64,000 nucleotides of DNA from Combretum micranthum. Lineage: Eukaryota > Streptophyta > Magnoliopsida > Myrtales > Combretaceae. The translations under genes were made by a program, and so were the position numbers. A model generated the notes under the pieces. It was not told the origin of the DNA. It saw nothing but the letters and a program-made list of their open reading frames with translations, and searched no databases. Position 1 is the stretch's first letter, and each line of letters starts with the position of its first letter. The DNA is taken from positions 1-64,000 of the forward strand of contig JAMXBD010000964.1 in assembly GCA_024138025.1 (NCBI GenBank), given 5' to 3'. Positions 44,700-57,696 of the stretch are shown piece after piece.

Positions 44700-47262
44700 A
44701 TTCGTACTAAACCCTAACCCATTCAATACGAATCATTGACTAAGAATTAAAGGAAATTTTGAATTTTTAAAATATTTTGGAGTCGCCACTAGACTAAAGT
44801 CGAGAAAAAAAATAAACCAAAACCAATGGGTAGGTTGATTTTGGTTTTGCTACTGATCTGCGAAAAAAAAATTATTTTGAAAATGAGAACCAGAAATTAA
44901 CATAAGTTCGGGGGCTAACCTATTAAAACCTAAACGGTTACCACTTTAACTTTCCAAATTTAAATTGCTTTCTTTTAAACCCTAATTTCAAAATCTAAAC
45001 TATTTACCAGGATCTAATTAACTAACCTATGGTTAATATGCACAAAAATACTAATCTAATCAAATTCCATCAATGATCATATATAATCTAAAAACTTGAA
45101 ATATTCAAATTAATCAAATCTTATCAAATTCTATCAATATTCATATATTCTAAACTAAACTAACAAATCAAAAAAATTCACAAAAATAATTTTTTACATA
45201 TTTTAAGGTGCCCATTTAGGTGCCTACGTACCCGCTAATCGGGATCAGACCACACATAGTTCTTTTTGAAAAATTTAATTTGTTGGTTAATTTTAGAATT
45301 TTCGAAATATTTTCGCTTTAAATTTATTAGATTTTATTAATTTTATCAAAAGTAATCGCTTTTGATATCGATCCTAAATCTATCAATTTTAGATTTTTTT
45401 GCTTTTTCATGAAAATGAATTTTTCTAAGTGATAAAAATTTTAGAACAAGAAATCATAATCACATATCATGCATATCTATTCACCTTACATGTTATGAAG
45501 AATGAAATTATTACAAGGAATATCAATATTTAACAAGCTAATCAAAACAATATCATGACACAATCAAGAGTTATATATCATTAAAGTTACATTATGAAGG
45601 GCAAGATCTCAATATGGTATGGTGAAATCATAAAATTCAATGTTATTATAATCAAGGTCATTACTATATTATAATAAGGAAAAAATCATGGCATAAAGGG
45701 ATTCTTAATGACTATTATCATACATCATCACATAATTTCATATATTATGAACATAAAACTCTAGAAATCTTATGTATTCCTTATATCATGACATGATTAT
45801 GGTTATATTATCAATGACAAGATCTTAATGTAATTCTATCAACAAATACCTAACATGATACATATCACAAAATTTAATTTTATCACAAAACAAGATCATC
45901 ACCATATTAATGCAAAATGATAGAACATTCAAAAACTATATCATGACAAATTAGATCCTATATTTCAACTCAATATTTTTAGAATAAGTTTATGAGACAA
46001 TCATTCATTGACAAGAATAAAAAAAAATTATAATGACTATACTATCATGATTAAAACTATTACTAATTTTACATATTTTGAATTTTTTAAAATAACACAA
46101 CACATTCATAACAAATTTCGATATTATAATTATATACTAATTTTTTATTTTTCCTATTTCTATTTTCGTATTTATTTATTATTATTATTATTATTATAAA
46201 AAAAAATAAAAGTTGGAAAACATACCTGATTTGCGCCTATGATGAATGGAATTAGAGCAGCACCATAGGTTAAATTAATAACGACAATTTTCGTCTTCTA
46301 ACGTCCTTTGGTCCGATGGGGGAACGAACTCCGGCTCAGCATCACCGATAAGGACATTGCTTAGATCCAACTGCGGCTGCTTCGATAAGCTAACACCACT
46401 CCGGTCGCCTCTAAAGGAAAGAAGAATGCCCTGATTTGTGTGCCTATGGAATCAGAGCAGCACCGTAGGTTGAGTTAAAATCAACCGATGGGTTAGACTT
46501 CGAGTTCGTCAATCAACGGGAGCGGCAAAAGGTGGGAGCAAACCACTCGGGCGTTTTCGACAACAACCAACTTATGAGGATGGAAGTTCTCGACCTCCTA
46601 GTATTCAAATGCTATTTGATTTTTCTTTTCTTTGTTTTAGTGTTGTTCGTGTTCTCTTTTGTATCTCCTTTTCATTCTTTTTTTCTTTCTATTTATAGAG
46701 CTAGGGTTTCAAGACGTTTTTTATTCAAATCCGAAAAAATCGGGCTACAGCGGTTATAATCTTCAATTAAATGCTTATAGTTGTCATTAACGTTCTAATG
46801 TTAATAGACAACACACGTTTTTAGCGAAATTTACGGATTTTGATTTTTTTTCAGAAACTAAAAATGTTTTTTTTTCAAATTTCAAGTCCATTGAAATCTT
46901 ATTGTTGATCAATATGCCCAAATTAATATCAAAACAAACTACTTCATGCCTAGTTTTAAAATGTGTATTTGGTTTGTAAAAAACAGATCCGAAAATGGGC
47001 CGAAAACGGGCTCGAAAATGACCCATTAGGCGGCTGGAGGTTGAAGACGATGAACAGTATTTTTTTTTTTTTGAAATTATAATACTATATTATATATATA
47101 TTACATCCATTATATTTATTTCCCTTATTTTGATTTATTTTTTCTAATTTTCATTCCTAATTTTAATACTTATAGTTGCAAAAAAATTATTTAATTTAGT
47201 TATATATCTAAGATTAACAAATAATTTGACAAAAATAAATGTCAAAATGAGGTGTCTACAGC
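44700..47262 (-). mobile_element. LTR (probably solo), family F, minus strand
   Basis: The minus strand starts at 47262 with TGTAGACACCTCATTTTGAC, a very common plant LTR start. A TATA box CTATAAATAG lies at 46689-46698. The minus strand near 44775 reads TAGTGGCGACTCC and near 45230 holds a TACGTAGGCACC-type word, both recurrent in plant LTRs of this type. The left boundary and target duplication were not resolved. Open frames inside have no domain. Confidence 0.6.
46689..46698 (-). promoter_or_regulatory. LTR TATA box, family F
   Basis: CTATAAATAG on the minus strand with an AAACCCTAGCT segment just upstream. Confidence 0.5.
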
Positions 47263-48426
47263 CAGCCTTTATTTGTTTCATCTCCAAATTTGCATGAATC
47301 TTCTCTAAATTGCTTATATCCGTCACATAAGTCCTTTAAGACATGAAATATCAAATTAAGCACACTTATGTACTATTTCTTTAAGATTTCTATAAAATCT
47401 ATAATAGTTAAAAATGATTTGTACAGTAAAAACTTAGTGAAATATGACTTTATAAATTTCGATATCGATTAAAACATGGAGTAATTATCTATAGACATAG
47501 ATGGATATCTCACATGTTTATAGAGTGCTCTATTGCTTCAGTATATGGAGTGTAAAGCTGCTATGATAAGTTGTTCTTATACTAAGAAGTGTATACTCTG
47601 CTCTAGCCTTTACCCGCCACATGTGACATTGTATAGGGCGTTGCTATAGGTAGTTATATTTTTAAGAAATACAAATTTAATTTTTTTTTCATAAGTGGGA
47701 AAATATATTAGACATTTTTTAAGCATTACACATATGGTACAAAAGCCAATTTTTTTGCTATGATTTTCTTTGTTCAAAATTTTTGTTATGAAATAAAATA
47801 ATTAGAAGATTATTGTTAGAATTTTTATTATTAAAAATTCACGTATGATATAAATTTAAGTATCATATAATTTTGTATTTTGATGAATTAAATACATAAT
47901 TTTCATCATTATCATAATCAGTTGAATGGTTTTGGAGGTGACAAACTTAATTTTATTATGACATCATTTTGTCACGTTAAAATAATAATTTTTTGAATAT
48001 AAATTGCCAATATTGTTAAAATAAATCACTTCTAATGAAAAATTTATTTTATTATAGGAAATAGTATATATTATGACAAAATTGCTTGTAAAAATACCAT
48101 ATGTAATTATATATAGTGATAAGAGAACTCAGTGACAAAATATTTTTGCCGCAATATGTCTTTTACATTAGCACAAAAAATTATATGGTGAAAAAAAAAA
48201 TTTATGATGACATACTATGATAAAATCCTTTTTGTCACTAAATTTTCATTAGTTTAATGTGTGTGATAAATATTTTGACAAATACTTACTTTTTTTCACA
48301 TGTTTGCTCTTTTATTAGGTTTGAAATGACAAATTCTCATTTTGTCACATTTAGAGTACCATTTGTGACAAATTTTCCTATTTGTCAAAAATTATTTTGT
48401 CATAATATATCTAATTTCTTGTAGTG
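47263..48426. mobile_element. CACTA-like non-autonomous element, right end visible
   Basis: The right end at 48415-48426 reads, reverse-complemented, CACTACAAGAAA, the standard CACTA terminus. The preceding several hundred bases are full of TGACAAA/TTTGTCA words, as expected for subterminal repeats. The left end was not located, so the start given is only the limit of the neighbouring LTR. Confidence 0.45.
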
Positions 48427-48634
48427 AAGTACATGGCATACCTGATTCGAGTTGCAACTCCTACTGTCATCAGAGTATAAAAGAAAAAACAATATATTTA
48501 TTGAACATATAGAAACAAAAATTAATAAAATAAAAGAGCAAGTGAATACTTGGTGGTGTCCATTCTAATATGGATGCAAATTTGGTGGGTTGTGTAAATA
48601 GATTTTTTCGTTAAAAGTGCTACAATAGTCCCCT

Positions 48635-49390
48635 ACATCTTGTGATCGGTTGAATGGATGTGCCTATGCTCCGCTTCCATCGACTGTTGAGCGAATGTGC
48701 CTTCGCTTCCACCTCATGTGACCAATTAATGATCCTAGCCTCCGCCACTTATGACCACCTGTTGAACTTGCTATTGGTTATCCTTCTTAATTTTAGACAC
48801 TATTACCATCAGGTAGTATAGGCTAACTAATGTGAAATTCCACCCACAATATCAAAAAAAAAAAAAAAAAAACTATACTAATGACTAGATATTTCATAGA
48901 ATGTATAGATGGCGAAATCATAAACTACTTCACGAAATTGTTTGTTACTTCAACATCAACAAAGATTACATATGTGGTCGGCATCATCAAATTGATGCCC
49001 TAACCAATGTTCATAATATGTTTTAGTGCAAGAACGTATAAGATGTGTACCATGCAAAATGTGATGTTATATGATTCGCTAACATGTATATGTTGTAGTT
49101 GTTATCCATTACAATTGGGGGCTTTTGGTAGTTGGTCCCAGTATTGAAAGCCAAACCTCCGATGATTAGCCCAATGGCCAAGATCTACAGGGTTAGCTAG
49201 AGCATTCGACTTGTAGGAGATAGTCATTGGTCATGAGTAGGGTCAATGAGTGTTTAAAGATGGTATGTGAAGGGTAAGAGCGATTTAGAGGAAAGAAATG
49301 TATCTAATCTAAATGGCTAACAAATATTATCAGCAACAAATAAATATTCCCTCTCTCTCTCTCATTTTCGTTTTCCTTGCTTGTAGAGTT
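48635..49390 (-). repeat. Right arm of the large inverted repeat
   Basis: Inverted, diverged copy of 42269-43205. The outer end has CTCTCTCTCATTTTCGTTTTCC, facing GAAAATGAAAACAAGAGAGA at the outer end of the left arm. An A-run at 48856-48873 lies where the left arm has a short T-run (reversed). Confidence 0.8.
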
Positions 49391-50769
49391 TAATTACTAA
49401 TATAGAGCTTTAATTTGTTTTAGTTGGGCCATTGCAAGAGACTCCACTCATATAAAGTGATGTAGAGCAATACAAAGGTATTCAAATAATATGATTTACT
49501 TTAATTACACAGAACCCAGTATTAACACTCTTATTTGTTTTTCAAATGTATAGTTTGAGCCTCTGATAGAAATAATTCAAATAAACTTTTGGTAGATTTG
49601 TTATTTTTAATGTGGCTAAAACTTTATTCTTAACAACAAGGGAATGTTTTGGAAGCAAATGAATGGAGTGGTAGCGATATCAATCTTGAGATTTAGAAGT
49701 AGTAGGTTATGAAAAAAAATTAGATCACTTTTGTTTTTTTTTTTTTTTTTTTTTTGTATGTGTTTGGTTGATATAGTTACATGCAATGGTCCAAAGCATG
49801 ACATGGACTCAAGGCTCTCTAATTGCTACTATTGACTTACTAAAGTAATAGACTGGATGCAATGAGATTAAATTCATAGTAATCTAATAGTTCTTGTATT
49901 ATGAATGGATGACCTTAGAAAAAGATAATTGCTCAAAATTAAAGTTAGATGATGCAATTAGGAGTTCTTTTTCTTTTTTGCAAAAGTGGAGGAAATCATT
50001 GCAATTATCAAAGTGATACTTTCAACTTTAAATATATATGTATATATATTATTGTGACACATGAAATTATCAAATTACGAAGATGTTACAAATTTCTATA
50101 ATCACATGATGCTTTAGAAAATGTTGACATTAAAGAATTTTTTTTCATTGATGACTTACTAAGAATTTTGTATAAACAAACATGCATTAACCTTTTCTTC
50201 AAGCTAATTCACAATCTAATTTGTGATATGGTTTGCTTTTTTATATTTGACAATCATTATGAGTCAAATTGGGTAGTGAATAGTTACATTTATATAATTT
50301 CTATGGAGCTTAATGTGAAGGATTGATCATGTGTACTTTACATGTTGGATAACCATGAGAAGAACAAATAAGATAAAAGCCTTATTACTGCATTTGTAAC
50401 TCATTTTGGGCTTTAATGTAAATAAATTCTTTGATAGGCTTAAGAAATTCCTTATCTGCCAATTGGGTTTATCCGTGCCTCCAAATTTTCCTTCCTTACA
50501 GGATATCTCACTTTGGCCTTCACATAACATCCATGGTATGTTAACGCTATATGATATATTCTTCAATCTATTATATAGCCTGAGCCTTCTTGGGTCCATA
50601 GCACCAAGTTACTTTTAACACATCTTGTTTACTCCATCTCTCTATAACTATATCAATTAAATTTGAATCAAACAACAACACTTCTACCATAATCTCATCA
50701 CTCCACCACTATGACAATCCACCACCAAGGTCCATTGGATCTAAAATAGCCTAACCTATCAAACCTAAT
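49391..50769. other. Non-genic spacer
   Basis: Contains a T-run at 49734-49755. Overlapping short frames at 50327-50618 on both strands are not recognised. No gene supported. Confidence 0.45.
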
Positions 50770-51091
50770 TAAATTTGCATATATATATATATATATATGT
50801 TGATTTGTTGATGCATGAAGTTAGTTATAAATGTTTAATTGATAAAAATTACATGTTGCTATAATTAATTATTAGAGCAAAGATGAATCCATTCATTATG
50901 TCATTTATTTTCTTGTTTAATTAGTTATAATGTCTTTAATTACAATTTAGTTAAACTTTGATATTTTTCTTAAGTTGTAAAATCTACAAAAGACTTTAAG
51001 AAAAACCAAGCCCAGCTCTTGTATATGAAGCCCAACCCTTGTATATGAAGCCCAGCCTAAGGCCTTTCCTTTATCCTTAATCTGTCTTAGA
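50770..51091 (+). mobile_element. Truncated family B-like LTR start
   Basis: After a (TA)n run the sequence resembles 32000-32250, sharing TTCTTAAGTTGTAAAA and repeated GCCCAACCC/GCCCAGCC words. It is cut at 51091 by the insertion of the family A element. Confidence 0.4.
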
Positions 51092-52961
51092 TGTAAACCC
51101 CGAGATTTTTCATACAAATAGATATAGATAGAAATATAAAAATAGAAAATTGAATATAAATATAGGACTCAACAAAGACTCTAGAATAAAACTATAAGTA
51201 GTAATGAGTTTGTTTATAATTTTAAACCCTAAAAAAAAGTTTCTTATATAGTATTTAAGATAACTAATAAAATTTCATAATAGGTATCAAAAACCCAAGA
51301 TATAAGAATAATTTAGTTAAGTTTTTTTTTTTTTTAAATACGATAAAGAGTGAATAACCAACTAAGCTTATAGTTAGAAAACGATAATTTATGGATGAAC
51401 CGTTAAGATTATAAATATACAATAAAAAAATAAACAGATGTATAACACCTATTATAGACTCCAAATAAATATTTGGATCACACCATTATTCTAGTTAGTA
51501 AATTCGAAAAGCTATTAGACCCTAAAATAAAAATTGACCTATTAAGTTAAGAAAACCCTAATCGGGTGAGATAAAACCCTAAAAATAATTTATCGTGTAA
51601 ACTTTAAATGTAAAGTTGAACTCAATAACAATATAGAAAATTTACAGGACTCTATATAATTTTTTAAAAATAAAACTGTTAAATAATTGTCATATTTATA
51701 CCCATTTAACCGGATAAACTACCATAAAACTAAAACAAATAATTATTTAAATAATATTATATTTTTTTCCTCTCCAATTCAGTGCAAGTGTGTCTAATGC
51801 ATGGCTAAAATTTTCTTGATCCGTCCTAGCGAAATCCTCACTCAAGTTGCACAATTATTTCTCTTAAGTCAACAAATCAACACTCTATAACCAATCACAA
51901 TAATCCAAACAAACTAGTTCATTTAATGTAAATAAAATTATGGCATGAGCTTAAACTTTCGGTGGAAACAACTCCTCCTTGGCTGAAGACCCTTGAAGGA
52001 AGTAACTACCTATGTATATGTACAACACTTAATACACAAACCAACAAAACCATTAACCCACACGAAACATCAATCACAGCAACCCAAATTCGTTTCCCTT
52101 TTAAACCTCTAAAACACACCTGTATAATCCATAAACAAACCCTTTTATAATAGCACAAACAAGTTAGGAGAAGGATCAAAGGAAGGTAAGTTAATTTCGT
52201 TTGAGTTAGTTTATATTAAACATTGTCTTAAACAATGTTATTGTTAACCCTAGGTTCGAATCTAGCTCTTGGCGAGAGTTTAGCACCCTCAAATAAACTC
52301 AAACAAGGTAAAATCTAATCCTAAAGCTCCATTAATATGTTTTACTATATGTTGAAGTTAGAAACTAGGTTGAGTGATAATTACAAGAAGTAATATGTAC
52401 TAATATATCACGTATGATACATGTAGAATGTAGAGAAACAATTAAGAGAAGTTTTAATATAAGTATAACACACATTTGTTAAAGGAAAATTGAGTTTTGA
52501 ATGAAAGAAAAGCAGAGAAGATGATGAACAGTGTCAACACTGCCCCTACGCCGATAGTGTATACGCTCAACACCGGTGGTGTACATGGGTAAGGCGGTGG
52601 TGTCGAAACGACTTATACTGAAACAAAAAGCTACGTAAAATTTATTTTTACGTAATTTGAACAAACACTAGTAAGTTTGAATTGTATGCCAGCAGCATAG
52701 AAGCCGACATACATGGTAAAGCTGGCGGCCTACAAGCTGGCGGCCTACAAGCTAGCGTACCCTGATACAAAATAACGTGTAAAACCTAAGAACACCAGCA
52801 TCTGGGTATCAACGTTGGCGGTGTTAGAGCTGGCGTACAAGCTTATTTCACCTGCATGAAGTTGTCTTACACGAACAGAATATATATATATGAATAAATA
52901 ATAATATATTATTATATATATACACCAAAACAGATTTTAATAAGTAAATAAATAAATAGAA

Positions 52962-53039
<78 letters not shown>

Positions 53040-54738
53040 GGATTAATATTTGAAAATTATTAAACCCTAAGAGCTATAGGAAAATATTAATGTTACTAGC
53101 AACTATAATTGTCAAATACTTATTCTGTATAGATAAATATATAAAAATGGAAATCTAAATAAGGTAAATTTATGAACAATGTGACTTCTAAAAATGACAA
53201 AATAATTATATAAGTAGATTAAAAGAAACACGACGACACTAAACAATAATAAATAAATATGAGTTACTATAATGGGTCAGATAAAAAATAATATAAAAGT
53301 AGTAATAATTACTATAAAAAATAAGCTTATTAAATAGCAATTTTTCGAATACCATATAAATTTATATAAATATCAAACAAGATCAAGAAAAGCAAAATGA
53401 AAATAAATATTAGATAATAATTGATTATCATAAGACCATTAAAGGACTAATATAGTAATGAAAACAAAACCAAATACCAATATAGGACACTTAGATACTC
53501 ATAGGAGTTTAGTTATATACTTCATGCCTTATTGATGAATATTTTATTCATCTAGGTGACTTTGATACTATAGAGGACTTTTCAGCCGATTATTATGATT
53601 AGCCAAGATGAGCAAGTAAGTAACTCAGTCATATTATACTGTTTGTGCTTATAATTAGTTGAATATGTAATATAAAGATAATAATATGATTGTTATGATA
53701 TTATATTTAAGATGTGTTGTGATATGATTGTATAATAATTAATCTATGATAACGAAAGTAATAATACTATGGTATGATGATATGAAATAGCATGATGATT
53801 ATTGTGTGTAATGTATGACCACATTGAAACTGAATAAGAATTATTAACTTATTAAATAACATGGTCATGAACAAACGGGTGATAGTCTGCTATGTATTAA
53901 TATTTCGATTCTCTATTAATGCTTAGTTTTTCTAAAGTATTAGTTCTTCCAAGGTCTTCTTTGTTCCATTGGTTCTACGGAAACTGAGTGGCAATCAAGA
54001 ACGCTGCCTGTAGTATCGTTTTGAAATAATTAATACTTAAGGTGTTTCTAAGGACAGATACAGGAAATGGTCAGTGAAAATATCATTAAGCTAAAAGTGA
54101 TAACCCTAAGATGGGAAATCGTTGATCTTCCTGTAAACTTAGTCTCTCCTGGGTTGGTGGATCATAAAGTAATTATTCTTCAACCCTAAAAAAGGGGCAT
54201 AAATCTTTTTTTCTGTTTGGATTCTAAATCATCCAAGCTTGTATTTGAGCATATGTTTGAGTGATTGCATTACATATGATTTGTTAATAAACTTGTTTGA
54301 TGTATAATATGTATGATTATTCACTGAGCCCGTGGTTTTATTCACACTCCTAAAGACATTTCAAGTTTACTCTACAACCATGGCTAGTTACATGCAGGAG
54401 TATGGCTTTGGTAAGAGCTTAGGAGCTAGAAGCTCATAGGTTAAATCAGGATATGTTGTTTTCCATTATTCTCAGTATAGATTAGTTAGTTTATGGATTA
54501 TCTATTATGTATTTGAAGATTTCCAAGAGAATTATGTCATCTGTAATATCTTTATAATACATGTTACTTGTTATGACAGTTATTTACTAATTTATATCTT
54601 ACATGTATTTATCCTTTCTCATCAAAGCAACTAAAAGATCCTGTTGTTTAAAAAATATGTCACTCTTCGAAGGTAATCTAGCAATAATATTCAAGTGTGG
54701 CTTGTTTGCTACTACTAAGGTACCCTCGGGGCATGACA
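51092..54738 (+). repeat. Family A 5' LTR
   Basis: Starts TGTAAACCCCGAG and ends CTCGGGGCATGACA. The first 210 bp are repeated at 63788-64000. It contains a TTTTATAATAGC TATA-like site near 52143, a GC-rich module at 52520-52860 and an (AAT)n microsatellite at about 52960-53036. The last 550 bp resemble the end of the solo LTR 59432-62092. Confidence 0.9.
52960..53036. repeat. (AAT)n microsatellite
   Basis: About 25 consecutive AAT units with one interruption, within the family A LTR. Confidence 0.95.
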
Positions 54739-54747
54739 GTTTTAAGT

Positions 54748-54759
54748 TGGTATCAGAGC
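54748..54759 (+). promoter_or_regulatory. Family A primer-binding site (initiator Met-tRNA)
   Basis: TGGTATCAGAGC nine bases after the LTR end is an intact plant Met-tRNA primer site. Confidence 0.9.
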
Positions 54760-54919
54760 GTGGTTGCTGGTATAAGAAAGATAAATATATGGAAGAAATA
54801 CATTGGTAAATGTAGTGAATTTAGATTCAATTAGCACCCTTTAGTATTAGTCGGGTAGTTATGGGTAGTGTTAGATGCACAATTAGGAATAAAATCTATG
54901 TAATTATTATTAATCATGC

Positions 54920-55813
54920 AAATTTTGTTGTATGCAGACTAATTCTGCTACATGCCATATTAGATGGGAGATATTCAGTATGCAGAAAGAAGAAAACCTG
55001 ACAGATTACAGACGCAGATTGTGAGTCCTTGTAGAGGATTTGTATTTATGCGGGATTACCAAAACCCTAGAGGAGATTTTGAGCACATGGAAAAGAGGAT
55101 TGCAGCCTTTATTTAAAGGGTGGTTGTTCCTAATGGAGAGGGCCTTTCCAAATAATGGATCAACTATAGAGATACTCTATAGATTTGAGAGGTTGATAGT
55201 TCAAAAGGGAGGTGGTCTGGAGATTGATAACATAGCATTCATAGTCTCATCTAGATCTGTGAGACCAAATCCTCCTGATTTTAGAGTTTAGGTATCTATT
55301 GCAGGAGAGGCGGTTTATGCTCATGATGTTCGGTATGATCACATCCATATGAGAGAGGATACGGCCTATGATGATGACTGGATGCTTGCATAGGTGATCA
55401 GATGCAATTATTCCAGATGTGTATTGATGAGGAAGCCTCCCATTATACCTGATATAGCAGGTGAGTTTCAACGACCCTCTTATATGCAGCATGGTGTAGT
55501 ACAGGAGTCGGTACAAACTACAGTTCATAAAAGAAGCATAACATCAGATTTGTTAGATGAAAGAGAGGGAAAGAGTGGGAGGATTGAGGCAGAGAAGTAT
55601 ATCTCAAATTATAATTATGCACGATGGATCAGGACTGCACAAAGAGGGTGGATTGAGACAGATGTACCACCTAGCTTCGAGAGTGAGCAGAGGCCTGCTC
55701 CTAGAGGTATCCGAATGATGGAAACAAATATGACCTTAGCACCACCAGGAGATAGGGATATAAGGATTGATATTAGCAACAACAGGTCCGAGGAGGAGGA
55801 TGATTATCGTTAG
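54920..55813 (+). pseudogene. Unassigned frame between 5' LTR and gag
   Basis: One reading frame of about 295 codons is open but for three stops (near 55022, 55289 and 55391). It contains QKEENLTDYRRRL, KTLEEILSTWKRGL and ERAFPNNGSTIEILYRFERL, then after the last stop a charged 139-codon tail ending with NNRSEEEDDYR. The first half has the look of a helical Gag-like protein, but I cannot assign it. Tekay-type elements normally go straight from primer site to gag; Tat/Ogre elements are known for an extra frame here. No ATG begins the frame cleanly. Confidence 0.55.
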
Positions 55814-56189
55814 TTAGGCCCTTAGGAGAAGGGAAGGGACACTTATATCCTAGCTCCTGAGTCAGATCCAGATTTCATATGATGATGTTTGTATTACTTT
55901 ATGATGATAGTATGATAGATATGATATAAGATGGACTTTGATGGTGTATATGTATATGTAGCATATGAGACATAGGGTGATGGATATTTACTTTTTGTTG
56001 CTACCACTAGTAGAAGTTAGGTATAGAGTTAATGCCATTTTTTATATGTACATAATGCACTAACTATGAGAAGTTTATATATATTTTGGTTATGTATATA
56101 TATGTGTGATATATATATATGAATGACTTTGATGTCTTTTAGTAAATGTGAACCATGATTTAATCTAAGTAACATGTTTAATACTAATA

Positions 56190-57579
56190 GAATGCCAAGG
56201 GGAAGAGAAGAAGTAGAAATGCGAGGAAATCTGAAAATCAACCAACAAATGCCCTTACAGTATCCCAGAACTGATTCGAAGATGTTTTGAAAAGTCTCCA
56301 GCAACAAAACGTATTGATCTTGTAAGCTTTGCAAAACATGCAAGCAACAAATGTAGCACCACCAGCTGAGGCACCAACAACGCCTCTAACAACTCCTTAA
56401 GGAAATGAAAGGCAACTGTACCTGTTCAATTTCAAGAAAATTGACCAGTGAACCCGGATGAATCTACTGCGGAGGTGCAAGGACTACCCCGGTATGAACA
56501 AGAATTACCACCACCGCCACCACTACATCCTTAGAGGAACTTGTTGCCAGAATTCATTAAATGTAACTGGTACTTTAAAGGACTACCTAGAAAGACAAAA
56601 GAAGCTAAAGACTGGCTAGCTCAAATCGAGCGTTCTCTTGATGTTTTTCAGGTACTGGAAGCTTTGAGGTTACCATATGGAACTTATTTACTAAGGTTAA
56701 GAGCGATAATATGGTGGAATTCAAAATAAAGAAGTTTGCCACAACCGATCACTTGGGAAGTGTTTAGGCGGGAATTTCTGAAAGAGTATTTCTCGGGCAG
56801 ACTAAAAGCAAAGTATAGCACTGACCTGATAAATCTAACGCAAGGAAGTAAGACAATCGATGAGTATGAGCACGAGTTCAATTGGTTATTCCAATTTGCT
56901 CTAGATGTTTATCAGGACAGTGATGAGTTAAAGAGATAAACTTTCATGGCTGGGTTAAAACCTCATTTCCAAAGGAGAATTGTTGAATTTGAAGTTGATA
57001 ACTTTGCGGTTATGATAAAAAAAGCCTGAATCATTGAACAAGCAAGAAAATATGAAATTGAAAGGTATAAAAAGAGGGGACCAACTTTTAGGAAAAGATC
57101 ATATGATGGTTCTGTGTCAAATCTTGTGCCTAAGAAGATTAAGTTCTTTAAACCTCTCAATGTGAACAAAGGAGGAGTAGTTAGGAAGAACAATGCTACA
57201 TGTTGGAAATGTAAAGGCTCTCATTATCTGAGGGAGTGCCCACAATTGCAACACAAGTGTTACTATTGTAGAGAAAGTGGACACATAACAAATAATTGTC
57301 CAAAAAGAAAGATTGCATCATGTTTTGTATGTAACAAAGTCGGCCATATATCAGCCAACTGCCCATAGAGAATGAACATTGTAGCTGGTTCTTCATAATT
57401 TAAAGGAATGGTTCAAGTCGCAGGCTCAAAAAATAGAAATGACAATACCAGCAAAGCTAGTACAATTGCTAGAGTCTTTGCTATGTACGGGAATCCAATT
57501 GAGAATGTGGAGATGGAGGAAGAAGATGAAGGAAACATATGGGAAGAAGTCGACCCTAATGATTATGGTCTCATTACAG
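56190..57579 (+). pseudogene. Family A gag relic with three zinc knuckles
   Basis: Gag forms particles and packages element RNA. It starts near 56191 in a PRGRRRSRNARKSEN stretch, passes a Pro-rich run (56505-56530), and the capsid-type domain follows at 56541-57010: LPEFIKCNWYFKGLP, DWLAQIERSLDV, ITWEVFRREFLKEYF, TIDEYEHEFNWLFQFA. Then come a basic stretch and three knuckles: CWKCKGSHYLREC (57201-57239), CYYCRESGHITNNC (57258-57299), CFVCNKVGHISANC (57321-57362). The first has CX2CX3HX4C spacing, the others the normal CX2CX4HX4C. The frame runs on, with two stops, to DPNDYGLITG at the candidate intron. Confidence 0.8.
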
Positions 57580-57696
57580 GTATGTAGTTATATAATTGCT
57601 TATTTAAAGTTATAATATGGCACACAAACACGATTAGATGCACAGTAAAAGCCCTTATGAATTAAAAATAAAATGTAATTAATAAATGATAAATAG
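57580..57696 (+). other. Candidate GT-AG intron between Gag and protease
   Basis: CATTACAG|GTATGTAG begins and GATAAATAG|GATCAATT ends a 117-bp, very AT-rich segment. Removing it joins I-T-G to S-I-Q in frame, just before protease (VRDQIVYALFDTGA). Left in, translation stops at TAG two codons after the donor. The Gag and protease frames are the same because 117 is a multiple of three, but the segment contains stops. A TTAAT-like branch site precedes the acceptor. It could also be a simple spacer insertion. Confidence 0.5.

Noticed and set aside
50327..50618. Opposed 90- and 70-codon frames
   Set aside because: No family resemblance, start signal or splice context; left as non-genic.
55247..55528. 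93-codon minus-strand frame
   Set aside because: Antisense to the pre-gag frame of family A, which is the longer and better-supported reading.
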